Of a DNA stretch of 64,000 bases, positions 32,207-40,752 are shown one piece after another. This DNA is from JBCBWG01 sp036804185 (GTDB lineage: Bacteria; Pseudomonadota; Alphaproteobacteria; Rhizobiales; Hyphomicrobiaceae). Every line of letters begins with the position of its first letter. Position 1 is the first letter of the stretch. Location of the stretch: the NCBI GenBank assembly GCA_050330095.1, contig JBHJOC010000038.1, positions 1 to 64,000 on the forward strand, given 5' to 3'. The position numbers and the translations under genes were made by a program. Under the pieces are notes generated by a model. It did not search any database. It was not told where the DNA came from and was given only the letters and a program-made list of their open reading frames with translations.

Positions 32207-34015
32207 TCAGACCCCCTCCACAAGGTCCGGCGCCAATGCGCGCGTTGCATCGAACTGCGACAGAAAGACCTTGCCTGACAACTCGTCGAGAAAGTGCGAG
32301 CGGCGCAGCCGATCTATCACCGGACCTTTGACTTCGGACAAGTGGAACGTGACACCGGCAGCCTTGAGGTTGCGGTTGATCGCCTCGAGGCTTTCGAGGG
32401 CGCTGGCATCGATGTGGTTCACGGCAGAGCACATCAGCACGACGTGCTCAATCTCGGGCTGCTCCGCCACCAGCGCGGCGATCCGATCCTCGAGAAAGCG
32501 CGCGTTCGGAAAGTAGAGGCTTTCGTCGACCCGGAGCGTCAAGAGCCTTGGGCTCGTCAAGACCTTGTGCCGCTCGACATTGCGAAAGTGCTGCGTGCCC
32601 GGCACGAGGCCGACGACAGCCGTGTGGGGCCTGCTCGTTCGCCAGAGATGCAGGCCGACGGACGCAACCACACCGGCGATGATCCCCGCTTCGACACCAA
32701 GGCCAAGCGTTATAAGCAGCGTGGCCGCCATCGCAGTCCCATCGCTGCGCGAGTACTCCCAAGTCGTGCGCAGAGCCTTGAGATCGACGAGCGACAGCAC
32801 CGCCACGATGATCGTGGCCGCCAGCGTCGCTTGCGGCAGATAGTATAGCAGCGGCGTCACGAGAAGTGCCGCCAGAAGAATGCCAATCGCGGTCAGCGCG
32901 CCGGCGGCCGGCGTCGCGGCACCCGCGTCGTCATTGACGACCGACCGTGCAAAGCCGCCGGTCACCGGATAGCCGCCCGTGACCGATGCTGCGACATTTG
33001 CAGCCCCAAGGCCCACCAGTTCCTGGTTCGGCACGATGCTCTGGCGCTTGCGGGCAGCCAGGGTTTGGGCGACGGAAACGCTCTCCACGAAGCCCACGAG
33101 ACTAATTAGAAAGGCCGGCACAAGGAGCTGCCACCAGACCGCGAGATCAAGTGGGGGCACCGTCAAGGGCGGCAAGCCCTGAGGCACGGTGCCAACGATT
33201 GCCACGCCGTGGCCGGCAAGCGCGAAACCCCAGGTCAGTACGGTCGTGATGACAATCGCGACGACGGGTGCAGCGCGTGTGACGATCGTCGCAAGCTTCT
33301 GATCAACGCCCCGGGTGATCAGCAGCGGTTTCAGTCCGCTACGGCTCCAGAACAGGAACGCCGTCGCAAAGGTGCCGATGGCCAGTGTGATGACGTTGGT
33401 TGCTCCGATCCCGGTCCAAAGCGCCCCAATCAGCTCCAACAATGTGTCGCCGCTGGCTTTGATGCCGAGCAGATGCTTGAGCTGGCTTGCCGCGATCAGG
33501 ATCCCGGAGGCAGAAATAAAGCCAGAAATCACCGGATGGCTTAGAAAATTTGCTATCGCACCGAGCTTCAGCAACCCCATCGTGATCAACATCACGCCCG
33601 ACAGGAACGCCAGCGCAAGAGCCACGGCGGTGGGTGCCATTCCAGTCTCGGCAGCAACCGGGGCGATGGCTGTGGCCGTCATCAATGACACGACGGCGAC
33701 CGGTCCGACGGCGAGTGTTCGGCTCGAGCCGAATGCGGCGTAGGCGATGATCGGCAGGATGCTCGCGTAAAGACCAACCTCGGGCGGCAATCCTGCAAGC
33801 ATCGCATAAGCGAGGCTCTGCGGGATCAGCATGATCGTGACGATGACAGCCGCGAGTGAATCATTGCCAAGCGTCTCGCGGTCGTAGGTGCGGGCCCACG
33901 TCAGCGCCGGCAGAGCGCGCGTGACCGCCGACATCCAATCGGGCACCTTAATGTGCCGCTTCATCGGTTGTTCTGGGGCACCGAACGGGGGCCGCTCTTC
34001 GTCACGATCAGGCAT
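32207..34015 (-). CDS. SulP-family anion transporter with STAS domain
   Basis: A 602-residue SLC26/SulP permease for sulfate, bicarbonate or other anions. The membrane part has ten to twelve segments starting 'DSLAAVIVTIMLIPQSLAYAMLAGLPPEVGLYAS', the family signature. The C-terminal STAS domain spans about residues 470-585 ('LYFPNARFLEDRIAAL', 'MCSAVNHIDASALESLEAI'). The start is uncertain: ATG 34015 or 33964, neither with a strong ribosome site. It follows the Crp/Fnr gene on the same strand after 204 bp, so the regulator may control it. The anion cannot be named. Confidence 0.88.
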   Translation of the reverse strand: MPDRDEERPPFGAPEQPMKRHIKVPDWMSAVTRALPALTWARTYDRETLGNDSLAAVIVTIMLIPQSLAYAMLAGLPPEVGLYASILPIIAYAAFGSSRTLAVGPVAVVSLMTATAIAPVAAETGMAPTAVALALAFLSGVMLITMGLLKLGAIANFLSHPVISGFISASGILIAASQLKHLLGIKASGDTLLELIGALWTGIGATNVITLAIGTFATAFLFWSRSGLKPLLITRGVDQKLATIVTRAAPVVAIVITTVLTWGFALAGHGVAIVGTVPQGLPPLTVPPLDLAVWWQLLVPAFLISLVGFVESVSVAQTLAARKRQSIVPNQELVGLGAANVAASVTGGYPVTGGFARSVVNDDAGAATPAAGALTAIGILLAALLVTPLLYYLPQATLAATIIVAVLSLVDLKALRTTWEYSRSDGTAMAATLLITLGLGVEAGIIAGVVASVGLHLWRTSRPHTAVVGLVPGTQHFRNVERHKVLTSPRLLTLRVDESLYFPNARFLEDRIAALVAEQPEIEHVVLMCSAVNHIDASALESLEAINRNLKAAGVTFHLSEVKGPVIDRLRRSHFLDELSGKVFLSQFDATRALAPDLVEGV

Positions 34016-34174
34016 GGCGGAACCGCTCGGGGTGGAGGCGGCATGGTCCCTGACACGACGCGGGAATGCCGCACGATACTGACAGTGCAGAAGCGAGCCG
34101 ACGGTCTCGGTCCTGGACCGGCTGAAGACTGTGACTGCGGTCACTCGGCAAGCTTCGCTTGTCGACGACGCATG

Positions 34175-34225
34175 CCAGATCAGGCCAGATTAGGCCAGAT
34201 CAGGCCAGACCAGGCCAGATCAGGC
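34175..34225. repeat. 10-bp tandem repeat, about five units
   Basis: The unit CAGGCCAGAT (with single-base variants) is repeated about five times and runs into the stop codon of the Crp/Fnr gene at 34220-34222. The unit is not a multiple of three, so change in number would alter the C-terminus and downstream spacing to the SulP gene. Confidence 0.85.
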
Positions 34226-34894
34226 GGCGCGCGCTGCGAGTTCTGAGAGCGCCCGGCGGTTCGAGATCTCGACGGAACCGCGAGAGATGCGGATCCAATC
34301 GCGGCGCTGAAACTCGCTGAGCGCGCGACTGATGACCTCGCGCGCGCTGCCCAGTTCGCTGGCGAGTTGCTGATGCGTCGCCTCGACGCGGCCATTGGCG
34401 TCGGCGAGTTGCAGAAGCCGATGCGCGAGGCGCACATCCAGTCGCGCGAAAGCGACCTCTTCGATTACCCGCAGCAAGTTCGTCACACGCTGGCTGAAGG
34501 CGGCGAACACGAATTTCCGAAACTCCTGCGACGAAGCGATCAAATCGTCGAAGGTGGCGCGCGTAAGCGCAAGCGCGCGAATGGGGGTCTCGGCAACGCC
34601 CTCTGCCGGATAGTCCTCATAACCAAGCAGGCAAGCCGTCGTGAGCGCGCAACTCTCGCCCGTCGACACCCGATGGAGAACGATCTCGCGGCCCGTCTCG
34701 GACACCTGCTGGATCCGCACCGACCCCTCCACGAGCAGCATGAAGCTGGTCGGTGCCTGGCCCGGCCCGAAAATGCGCGTGCCGGCCGGCAGTTCCACCA
34801 GGCTGCTGCCGTGCGCCAACACGTCTCGAACGGCCGTTGGCAGGCCGTCCAAGGCTGGGAACTGGCGCAGTATGCTCTCATCCACGCCCATCAT
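34220..34894 (-). CDS. Crp/Fnr-family transcriptional regulator
   Basis: A 224-residue regulator: a cyclic-nucleotide-binding-like beta barrel ('LVELPAGTRIFGPGQAPTSFMLLVEGSVRIQQ'), a dimerisation helix ('VFAAFSQRVTNLLRVIEEVAFARLDVRLAHRLL') and a helix-turn-helix ('ATHQQLASELGSAREVISRALSEF'). There is no N-terminal cysteine cluster, so it is not an oxygen-sensing FNR. A cysteine near residue 82 (ESCALTTACLLGYEDYP) recalls redox- or sulfur-responsive family members. It is upstream of a SulP gene and divergent from the curlin gene, so it could act on both; no confident operator was read in the 222-bp gap, which has two GGTTCAA copies near 35012 and 35024. Confidence 0.88.
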   Translation of the reverse strand: MMGVDESILRQFPALDGLPTAVRDVLAHGSSLVELPAGTRIFGPGQAPTSFMLLVEGSVRIQQVSETGREIVLHRVSTGESCALTTACLLGYEDYPAEGVAETPIRALALTRATFDDLIASSQEFRKFVFAAFSQRVTNLLRVIEEVAFARLDVRLAHRLLQLADANGRVEATHQQLASELGSAREVISRALSEFQRRDWIRISRGSVEISNRRALSELAARAA

Positions 34895-35116
34895 CGCCCC
34901 TCAACGCTGGCGGTTCGCACAGGCCAACTCTCGCCGTGCCGCTTGGTTGGCAGCGGATGCCAACGATAGGGTCGCACACCAGCCGCGCCCGTGAACCCCA
35001 CCTTAACGCAAGGTTCAAGCCCGGTTCAAAGGCGATCCGCCACTCTCCATCACATCGGCGACGGACGCCGAATGACGGCCGACAGCCGCATCACCCAACG
35101 CACGGAGCCAACGTCA

Positions 35117-35569
35117 ATGATCATCTTCAAGTCCGCCACGACCGCCGCCATCGCAGCGCTCGCCCTCTCGATCGGCCTGTTCCAATCGCCAGCTCCGGCC
35201 GAGGCACAAAGCTCTCGCGTCTCGATCGAACAGTATGGCGTCGGCAATGGTGTCGGCGGCGCTCAGTCCGGCAGACGCAACCGGCTGACGGTTCAGCAGA
35301 TCGGCAACCGCAACGCGGCGATATCCAACCAGACCGGCAACAGAAACCGCGCCGTCGTCGGCCAAGTCGGTAGCCGCAACAGCGCCCACACCTATCAGAA
35401 CGGCAACGGCAACATTGTCGGCGTCGCCCAGTTTGGCACGGGCCATCGAGTGGTCACGTCGCAGGACGGCCGCGGTAACGCAGTCGGCGTGATCCAGGCA
35501 GGACGCGGAAATACGGCAGAAGCGCGCCAAGTCGGCGCAGGTAACGTCGCCGTCATCGTCCAGGACTAA
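35117..35569 (+). CDS. Curlin-repeat amyloid subunit (major, CsgA-like)
   Basis: A 150-residue exported protein. After a signal peptide ending about residue 31 (SPAPAEA), it has a chain of curlin repeats with S/T-x5-Q-x-G-x-x-N spacing: 'VSIEQYGVGNG', 'TVQQIGNRNAAISNQTGNRN', 'VVGQVGSRNSAHTYQNGNGN', 'VGVAQFG', 'AVGVIQAGRGNTA', 'ARQVGAGN'. The repeats stack into a beta-solenoid amyloid fibre for adhesion and biofilm. I took the ATG at 35117, with GGAG ten bases upstream. First of three linked genes; csgE, csgF and csgG are not in the window. Confidence 0.85.
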   Translation: MIIFKSATTAAIAALALSIGLFQSPAPAEAQSSRVSIEQYGVGNGVGGAQSGRRNRLTVQQIGNRNAAISNQTGNRNRAVVGQVGSRNSAHTYQNGNGNIVGVAQFGTGHRVVTSQDGRGNAVGVIQAGRGNTAEARQVGAGNVAVIVQD

Positions 35570-35669
35570 CAGGCCCGAAGTAAGGCCTCAACGACGGGAA
35601 AGGCGGGCATGCAGCTGCGGTTGCGTGCCCACCAACCCGAACTCCAACCACCGCGCTGAGGATACGCCC

Positions 35670-36062
35670 ATGCAAACGCCTAATATCTTCACAGCCCTGA
35701 TCCTCGCCGCGGCAGCAACCACGGCAGCCGTGGCAACACCTCAAATGATCAACACAGCAGAAGCCGGATCGACAGCGCTGCAGTGCGAAATCCGCATCGC
35801 GCGATCGGGAAGCCTATTGACCCTAGAGCCCGTCGTCCACAACGCCAAGTCGGCCAGCGGTTCTTATCAGTTCGTCGTCTCAGGCTCTGGCGGATCGGGC
35901 AGCTCCAACATTCGCCAGGGCGGCAGCTTCGAGACGAGCAGCAGCGGCGCCGAAAGCCTCGGCCTCGTGACGCTTTCAGGCTCCGGCAGCTACGACGCCC
36001 GCCTGACCGTCCGCGTCCAGGGTCACGTGCTGGAATGCCGGGAGCGCATCCGCGGCCTGTGA
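35670..36062 (+). CDS. csgH: CsgH-like curli assembly/inhibitor protein
   Basis: A 130-residue exported protein with signal peptide about residues 1-32 and a small beta-sandwich: 'LQCEIRIARSGSLLTLEPVVHNAKSASGSYQFVVSGSGGSGSSNIRQGG' and 'YDARLTVRVQGHVLECRERI'. Two cysteines, in QCE and ECR, probably form a disulfide. This pattern matches CsgH, the alphaproteobacterial counterpart of CsgC that blocks premature curlin polymerisation in the periplasm. The start at 35670 has GAGGA upstream. It lies between two curlin genes, which supports the call. Confidence 0.82.
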   Translation: MQTPNIFTALILAAAATTAAVATPQMINTAEAGSTALQCEIRIARSGSLLTLEPVVHNAKSASGSYQFVVSGSGGSGSSNIRQGGSFETSSSGAESLGLVTLSGSGSYDARLTVRVQGHVLECRERIRGL

Positions 36063-36172
36063 CGCAACGCTCGTGCCGCTGACTGAGACCCCGCACTCTG
36101 TTCGGAGGCAGGCGCTCAAGCGATTTCGACACGCTCTGCCCGAACCATCGTCAAACCGAAGCGAGACCCGAC

Positions 36173-36598
36173 ATGCCCACGAACCAGATGAAGGCCCTGA
36201 CCGCAGCCGGTGCGTTGGCAACCGGGGTGCTTTTCGCGCCGTACGGCGGCGCAGATGGCTTCGGCTTTGCGGCTGAGGCTGCGTCGAAACGGACCGTGAC
36301 CGTCACCATCAACGCGAAAACTCCGAGACAGCAAGCGCGCCTGCAGCGCGCGCTCACCGTCGCCGGGCGCGCCTCTGCACGCATCGACCAGCGGGGCAAC
36401 GGGAATGCTGCAGCAATCTCCCAGGATGGCGATGGCAATCGCGCTGCTGTCATTCAGCGCGGCTCCAACCATACAGGAACGATCACTCAGACGGGCTCGA
36501 ACAACTCACATCTGCTGCTGCAGTTCGGCCGCAACGCGAGCCAGGATGTTGTCCAGACGGGCAATAAGTCCGGCATCACGTTGCAGTGGTCACGCTAA
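36173..36598 (+). CDS. Curlin-repeat protein (minor, CsgB-like)
   Basis: A 141-residue exported protein. The N-terminus has a signal peptide, then a linker 'KRTVTVTINAKTPRQQARLQRAL', and five short curlin repeats: 'ARIDQRGNGNAAAISQDGDGNRAAVIQRGSNHTGTITQTGSNN', 'LLLQFGRNASQDVVQTGNKSG'. A shorter repeat set and a positively charged linker are expected of a nucleator (CsgB-like) rather than the main fibre protein, though this is an inference from size and position. Third gene of the curli cluster, 110 bp after csgH. Confidence 0.8.
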   Translation: MPTNQMKALTAAGALATGVLFAPYGGADGFGFAAEAASKRTVTVTINAKTPRQQARLQRALTVAGRASARIDQRGNGNAAAISQDGDGNRAAVIQRGSNHTGTITQTGSNNSHLLLQFGRNASQDVVQTGNKSGITLQWSR

Positions 36599-36642
36599 GT
36601 GCGGCGGGGGGTGATCCATACGTTCGATGCGGGCCGCCCGGC

Positions 36643-37044
36643 TCAAGCCCGGATGAAGCTGAAAGGCGCCTCAGCAACCGCACGATCACCGGACCTTTCG
36701 CACTGAAAATCCTGCTCAAACGCCAAATTCCGGAGCTGGCGGCGGAGCCGGGCCACGCCAAACTCAGCAGCCCCAACCGAGGCTTCGGCGCGCACATGTG
36801 CGGCATGCATGCGCGCCTGAGAGACGTGGACCTCGTCGACGAGGCGCCTCAAGCGCTCCAACTGCCCTTCGCGTCCGAGCTGCTTGACCGAGGCCCTCGC
36901 GTAAGCTCGCGGTGCGCGTATGCGAGCCCTGGCCCGGCCGGGTGCCGCGTTGGCTATCGCCGCGCACACGGCGCGGATGGACCGCCACACCACGCGCAGT
37001 CCGAGCACAAGATTTATGATGGCTGCTATCGCAACGGGGATCAT
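36643..37044 (-). CDS. Small membrane-anchored protein of unknown function
   Basis: I do not recognise it. The 133 residues begin with one hydrophobic segment (PVAIAAIINLVLGLRVVW), then a long basic, helical part ('ARARIRAPRAYARASVKQLGREGQLERLRRLVDEV') that could form a coiled coil. The ATG at 37044 has AAGG at about eight bases. The opposite strand has an open frame as well, but that one has no good start and an odd composition. It lies between the curli cluster and the DUF1287 gene, and an AT-rich palindrome lies just upstream. Confidence 0.5.
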   Translation of the reverse strand: MIPVAIAAIINLVLGLRVVWRSIRAVCAAIANAAPGRARARIRAPRAYARASVKQLGREGQLERLRRLVDEVHVSQARMHAAHVRAEASVGAAEFGVARLRRQLRNLAFEQDFQCERSGDRAVAEAPFSFIRA

Positions 37045-37091
37045 GTCAGGCCTTGGCGCATGAATCTAGAATACTGACACAACAATAATGA

Positions 37092-37105
37092 TTATTCGCG
37101 AATAA
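37092..37105. promoter_or_regulatory. AT-rich 14-bp perfect palindrome
   Basis: TTATTCGCGAATAA, inside a 60-bp AT-rich patch (37075-37133) in otherwise GC-rich DNA, 48 bp upstream of the small membrane protein gene. A likely operator for a dimeric regulator, regulator unknown. Confidence 0.45.
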
Positions 37106-37180
37106 ACAATTCCCATTCAATTATAAAATCCTCACGGTCGAATGTCGCTGCGCACGCGAGACCAATGCTTGATGAGCCAA

Positions 37181-39280
37181 TTATCGGCTTGGAGGCTTTC
37201 TGCCCAACGCATAAGGTGGCCGCGCGCGACTGATCGAAGGATCGAGGCTCGGCTGCGACGCACGCCTCGACACGCGTGATCCGCCTCGAGAGGTGTCGCC
37301 ACGCGATTGTGACACCGGACCCTCCGCAATGGCCTCAGCGTTGGAAGCGTTTGCAAAACCGGTTGAAGTCGGCATCACTGGACTCGGAAGCTCATCGAAC
37401 GGTCGAAAACGGAAATGCCCGGTGATCTTATCGACGAACAGCGCATCTTCGAGCTGCACGCTGTAGCCCCGATTGTGCAAGATAAGCGGTCGTCCGGTTG
37501 GCGCCATAAGATGCGTGACGATAGCAACGTGCGCCCGCGACACACGGCTGAATGGCCGATGATAGGTAACGATGTCGCCGGGCTGATAATTCTCCGGATA
37601 GAAAGTGATCGGTAGTTTTGCGCCTTTGAGCTTGAAATATCTGGCGAGCGTCTCCGTGCGGCGATGATCGATATTGCGGTCCCCTGTACCAACGCGCGCT
37701 TCATGGATCGCCTGCTGCAAATCGAAACCAAGCGCTCGATATGCCCGAATGATGACGTCAGAGCACGCGCCATAAAGGCTCGGAATGTCCCCCATGGGAT
37801 AGGCAAGCTTCTCGTATGAGGCAGAGTAGATTACAAGGCTGCCGCGCTGTGCGAGGGCCGCGCGCGAGAGGGCGAGGCCAAAAGCTCGTCCCATTAGCGG
37901 TGCGTGGCCCACTGCGACGTGGCTCCCGGCTTCCGATGCGGAACCCTGCTGCGCAGACCCTGACACAGATCGTTGCATGCCGGACCGGGGCTTTTCGAAC
38001 TGCAGCCTGGCGCGGCCTGCGCCCATGGCAGTCGAAGGGGCGATGCACCTTCCAATATCATCGCTTGCGTGGCCAGGCGCATCGAGCGCCGGCAGTCCAC
38101 CCCAGCTCAGGAACGGCCGGTGGCGACGGCGCAAAATTTGGCTGACGTTGTCGCCATCGATGCGGAGCGGGGCAAAGCTGGCGACTCTCGAGTATTCACG
38201 ATCGCGCAGGCTTGGTCTCGGAAGCGCTCGCGCCATCTGGTTGAAGTCGGCGTCCGGCCGCGGCCGGACCGCGCCTTGAAGGACTGTTGGGCTATAAGCC
38301 GTGGCACTTGCACCAAGATCCAGGGCGGCCAGCTGAAGTCGACGCTCTGTCGCGTGACGCATGACGACAGGTCGACCGCCGGCCCGCTCGAGGAACTGCG
38401 GCGCGCCTGAACGGGTTTCGCTTGCGGACACGCGAAACGGCAGTGCGGTTATGGACGGACGCAGTTGCGCGCCTGATCCAACCGCATCCAGCCGTCGCAT
38501 CAGGGCCATGTCCGCGAGGCGCCGCAGGTACCGCGTTCGCATGAGTGCATCCGACGCCAAGACCGCCGTGCGAGCCTGCGACGGGGGTAAAGCCAATCTC
38601 CCACCAGCGTTGACAAAGTCGAGAGAGCCGATCGCGTCGGCTGGGCGGATGGACCGGCGCACCCGGAGGTCGTCAGCCACCACGACGGGGCCGGGTCCTC
38701 GACCATTAAGGGAGGAGTCACGTTTTGGAGTGGGAACGGGCTGTGCACGCCCTTCGACCTCGACGGCTAGTGGCGGCATTACCGGTCGAAGCGGCAGATC
38801 GCCATCAGCAGCGATGTCGCTAGAAGCGTCCCCAAAGTCCGGTGGTGTGCGATGAAGTGCGCGCCTCGCATCAAGCGATAGCGCGTCAGCGATGGGTGCG
38901 AACCGAAGGGTCCCGCCGCCGAGGCCGATGTCGTTTCCGATCCGCGACACTGCCGCAGGGTGCACGGTCGTGCCGAACTGTGGCGGACTTGGCCGATAGC
39001 GCAGTGCTTGCAGCGCCCCGCGCACTTTAGCTGCCGCAGCATCCTCAACATAAACCCTCTGCACCTCACCGGTCGTCGTCGCGGTGTCTGGTGGTTCGAT
39101 GATCATCCGACCGATTTTGGCCGCCGCGAGGGCGAGGCACAGGATCAAAACGGGGGCTGCAACAAGCGCCGCGGCGACGCCGATGTCGGAGCGCGCTTGC
39201 AATTGCGAGACCGGCGCACGCATACGGGCAGCTCCGTCGGCCACCGCATCCGGCTCGCCCGCTGCGTTACGCTCCGGCAC
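37181..39280 (-). CDS. DUF1287 protein with long N-terminal extension
   Basis: A 699-residue protein. Only the C-terminal 200-250 residues match DUF1287: 'IYSASYEKLAYPMGDIPSLYGACSDVIIRAYRALGFDLQQAIHE', 'NIDHRRTETLARYF', 'YQPGDIVTYHRPFSRVSRAHVAIVTH', with conserved cysteine (ACSDV) and histidines as in NlpC/P60-like folds. The other 450 residues start with a membrane segment (ALVAAPVLILCLALAAAKIG) and are then polar, low-complexity and basic, without a family I know. The GTG start at 39280 has GGGAG at ten bases. The protein is probably inner-membrane anchored with the hydrolase-like domain in the periplasm. DUF1287 proteins are normally about 200 residues. Confidence 0.75.
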   Translation of the reverse strand: MPERNAAGEPDAVADGAARMRAPVSQLQARSDIGVAAALVAAPVLILCLALAAAKIGRMIIEPPDTATTTGEVQRVYVEDAAAAKVRGALQALRYRPSPPQFGTTVHPAAVSRIGNDIGLGGGTLRFAPIADALSLDARRALHRTPPDFGDASSDIAADGDLPLRPVMPPLAVEVEGRAQPVPTPKRDSSLNGRGPGPVVVADDLRVRRSIRPADAIGSLDFVNAGGRLALPPSQARTAVLASDALMRTRYLRRLADMALMRRLDAVGSGAQLRPSITALPFRVSASETRSGAPQFLERAGGRPVVMRHATERRLQLAALDLGASATAYSPTVLQGAVRPRPDADFNQMARALPRPSLRDREYSRVASFAPLRIDGDNVSQILRRRHRPFLSWGGLPALDAPGHASDDIGRCIAPSTAMGAGRARLQFEKPRSGMQRSVSGSAQQGSASEAGSHVAVGHAPLMGRAFGLALSRAALAQRGSLVIYSASYEKLAYPMGDIPSLYGACSDVIIRAYRALGFDLQQAIHEARVGTGDRNIDHRRTETLARYFKLKGAKLPITFYPENYQPGDIVTYHRPFSRVSRAHVAIVTHLMAPTGRPLILHNRGYSVQLEDALFVDKITGHFRFRPFDELPSPVMPTSTGFANASNAEAIAEGPVSQSRGDTSRGGSRVSRRASQPSLDPSISRARPPYALGRKPPSR

Positions 39281-39673
39281 GAACGCTCAACTCCCGAAAC
39301 ACGCTGGTCGCCTTGCAAACCATCGAGAATAGCCTCGGCGGTCGTCCTGCGCTCGCATGGATACCCTGGTTTGGACCCCTGGAGAAGTGTTCAATCCGCG
39401 CCAGAGCTTCAAGTGCCGCAAGTGTTCCGATTCTGACATCTCCTGCCCGGTTGGGTTGGTACCCTTTGCTGTCCGGTGTTCGTTTCGGCGCCTGACAAGG
39501 GTGACAGACGAACGACGGAAAGCGGGTACCAGTTCGGATGTTGCTCTCGCGTCCGAGCACATGTCCGAACCGACCGCGACACTTGCAACTATAAGATTCC
39601 TATGTAGCTTTTTCCGCAGACGCCGAGTCACGGTCCGATCCGGACAAGCGCACCAAGCGTCCATGGCGCAACA
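39281..39673. other. Gap holding a type A palindrome
   Basis: 393 bp between the DUF1287 gene and gluQ. It contains type A copy 5 (39456-39532) and, near 39654-39668, a stray GGCGCAACACTAAG identical to the right end of the element at 48710-48783. No supported gene. Confidence 0.5.
39456..39532. repeat. 77-bp palindromic element, type A, copy 5
   Basis: The outer arms GGTACCC (39458) and GGGTACC (ending 39530) pair perfectly around TTCGTTTCGGCGCCTGACAA. The outer bases differ from copy 4, yet again both arms match. Confidence 0.8.
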
Positions 39674-40684
39674 CTAAGCAAGGCCGACGGCGCGTCGGAC
39701 ATCCCCCGGGGTCCAGCCTTGCCTGCGAAGCTCGCGCAACGATACATCGCCAACACTTTTTGATAGTTTCAGACCGCTCTCGGCACGCACCAATTCATGA
39801 TGATGGTAAATCGGTTCTGGTAATCCCAGCAACGATTGCAACAACCGGTGCAGGTCGGTCGCGCGCTCGAGATCGCGGCCGCGCGTCACGTGCGTCACGC
39901 CTTGGAACGCGTCGTCGACTACAACGGCCAAGTGATAGCTGGTCTTGATATCCCGGCGGGCAATGATCGCATCACCCCAGGAGGCGGGCTCGGCGGCCCG
40001 AAGCTCGACTGGGCCGTCAGGGCCATCGGACGGATCGAACATCGCGATTGCAACCCCAGCCAACCCTCCTGCCGACCGACCGTCGAAACCCAATCCACGA
40101 CGTCTGCTTCCCGATGACGCGGCACGATCTGAACCCGTCATCGAACGCAGGCAGGCACATGCAGCCGCCATATCCAGCCGCCAGGCGAATGCGTCCGGCG
40201 CGTCGGCCACGCTGGCTGCACATGGAGGTCGGGCCGGTGGGGGCGGCACCGACTGAGCATCCGCAACGTCCTGTGGCTTGCGATGAGAACAGATCGGCCG
40301 GTAGACCGGTGCGCCGTCGGGATCGAGTTGCGAATCGACAGCCACGCGCGCCCGAATTTCAGCGCGCGTCGCAGCACAAGGATAGACGACCTCTAGCTGC
40401 TTGAGGGTGTCGAGCGCGCACGCATAAGCATCCAGCCGCCGAGATTGACGCAGAACCGGCTCATCCCAAGTGAGCCCGAGCCAAGTGAGATCCTCCAGGA
40501 TGGCATCAACGAAGGCTTCCCGTGTTCGCGTGTGGTCGATATCCTCAAGGCGCAACAGGAAGCGCCCGTCGAACTTCAACGCGGCCTCAAACCCAATCAG
40601 TGCAGACAGCGCATGACCTAGATGCAGAAAGCCGTTCGGGCTTGGCGCAAACCGAAACGTAGGCCGGCCGGGTGGTCGCTGCAT
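39674..40684 (-). CDS. gluQ: Glutamyl-Q tRNA(Asp) synthetase
   Basis: A 336-residue truncated relative of glutamyl-tRNA synthetase lacking the anticodon-binding domain. It charges glutamate onto queuosine in tRNA-Asp. Signature 1 is FRFAPSPNGFLHLGHALSALI (HIGH-like HLGH), then 'RFLLRLEDIDHTRTREAF', and signature 2 is LKLSKS. 'YHLAVVVDDAFQGVTHVTRGRDL' is the catalytic-domain ATP region. Length of about 300 fits YadB/GluQ. It carries an insert near residues 150-200 rich in proline and alanine. The ATG at 40684 was chosen. Divergent from the glycosylase gene, 68 bp apart. Confidence 0.9.
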   Translation of the reverse strand: MQRPPGRPTFRFAPSPNGFLHLGHALSALIGFEAALKFDGRFLLRLEDIDHTRTREAFVDAILEDLTWLGLTWDEPVLRQSRRLDAYACALDTLKQLEVVYPCAATRAEIRARVAVDSQLDPDGAPVYRPICSHRKPQDVADAQSVPPPPARPPCAASVADAPDAFAWRLDMAAACACLRSMTGSDRAASSGSRRRGLGFDGRSAGGLAGVAIAMFDPSDGPDGPVELRAAEPASWGDAIIARRDIKTSYHLAVVVDDAFQGVTHVTRGRDLERATDLHRLLQSLLGLPEPIYHHHELVRAESGLKLSKSVGDVSLRELRRQGWTPGDVRRAVGLA

Positions 40685-40752
40685 ATCAGTTCGCTCGCCG
40701 AACCGCGAGCAGCCATCCTGGAGCCGAAGCACCTGGACCTGGACGTCTCGCC

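Noticed and set aside
36586..37077. 163-codon plus-strand frame overlapping the small membrane gene
   Set aside because: It lacks a good start and shows no hydrophobic or domain pattern, while the opposite strand has a clean membrane segment.
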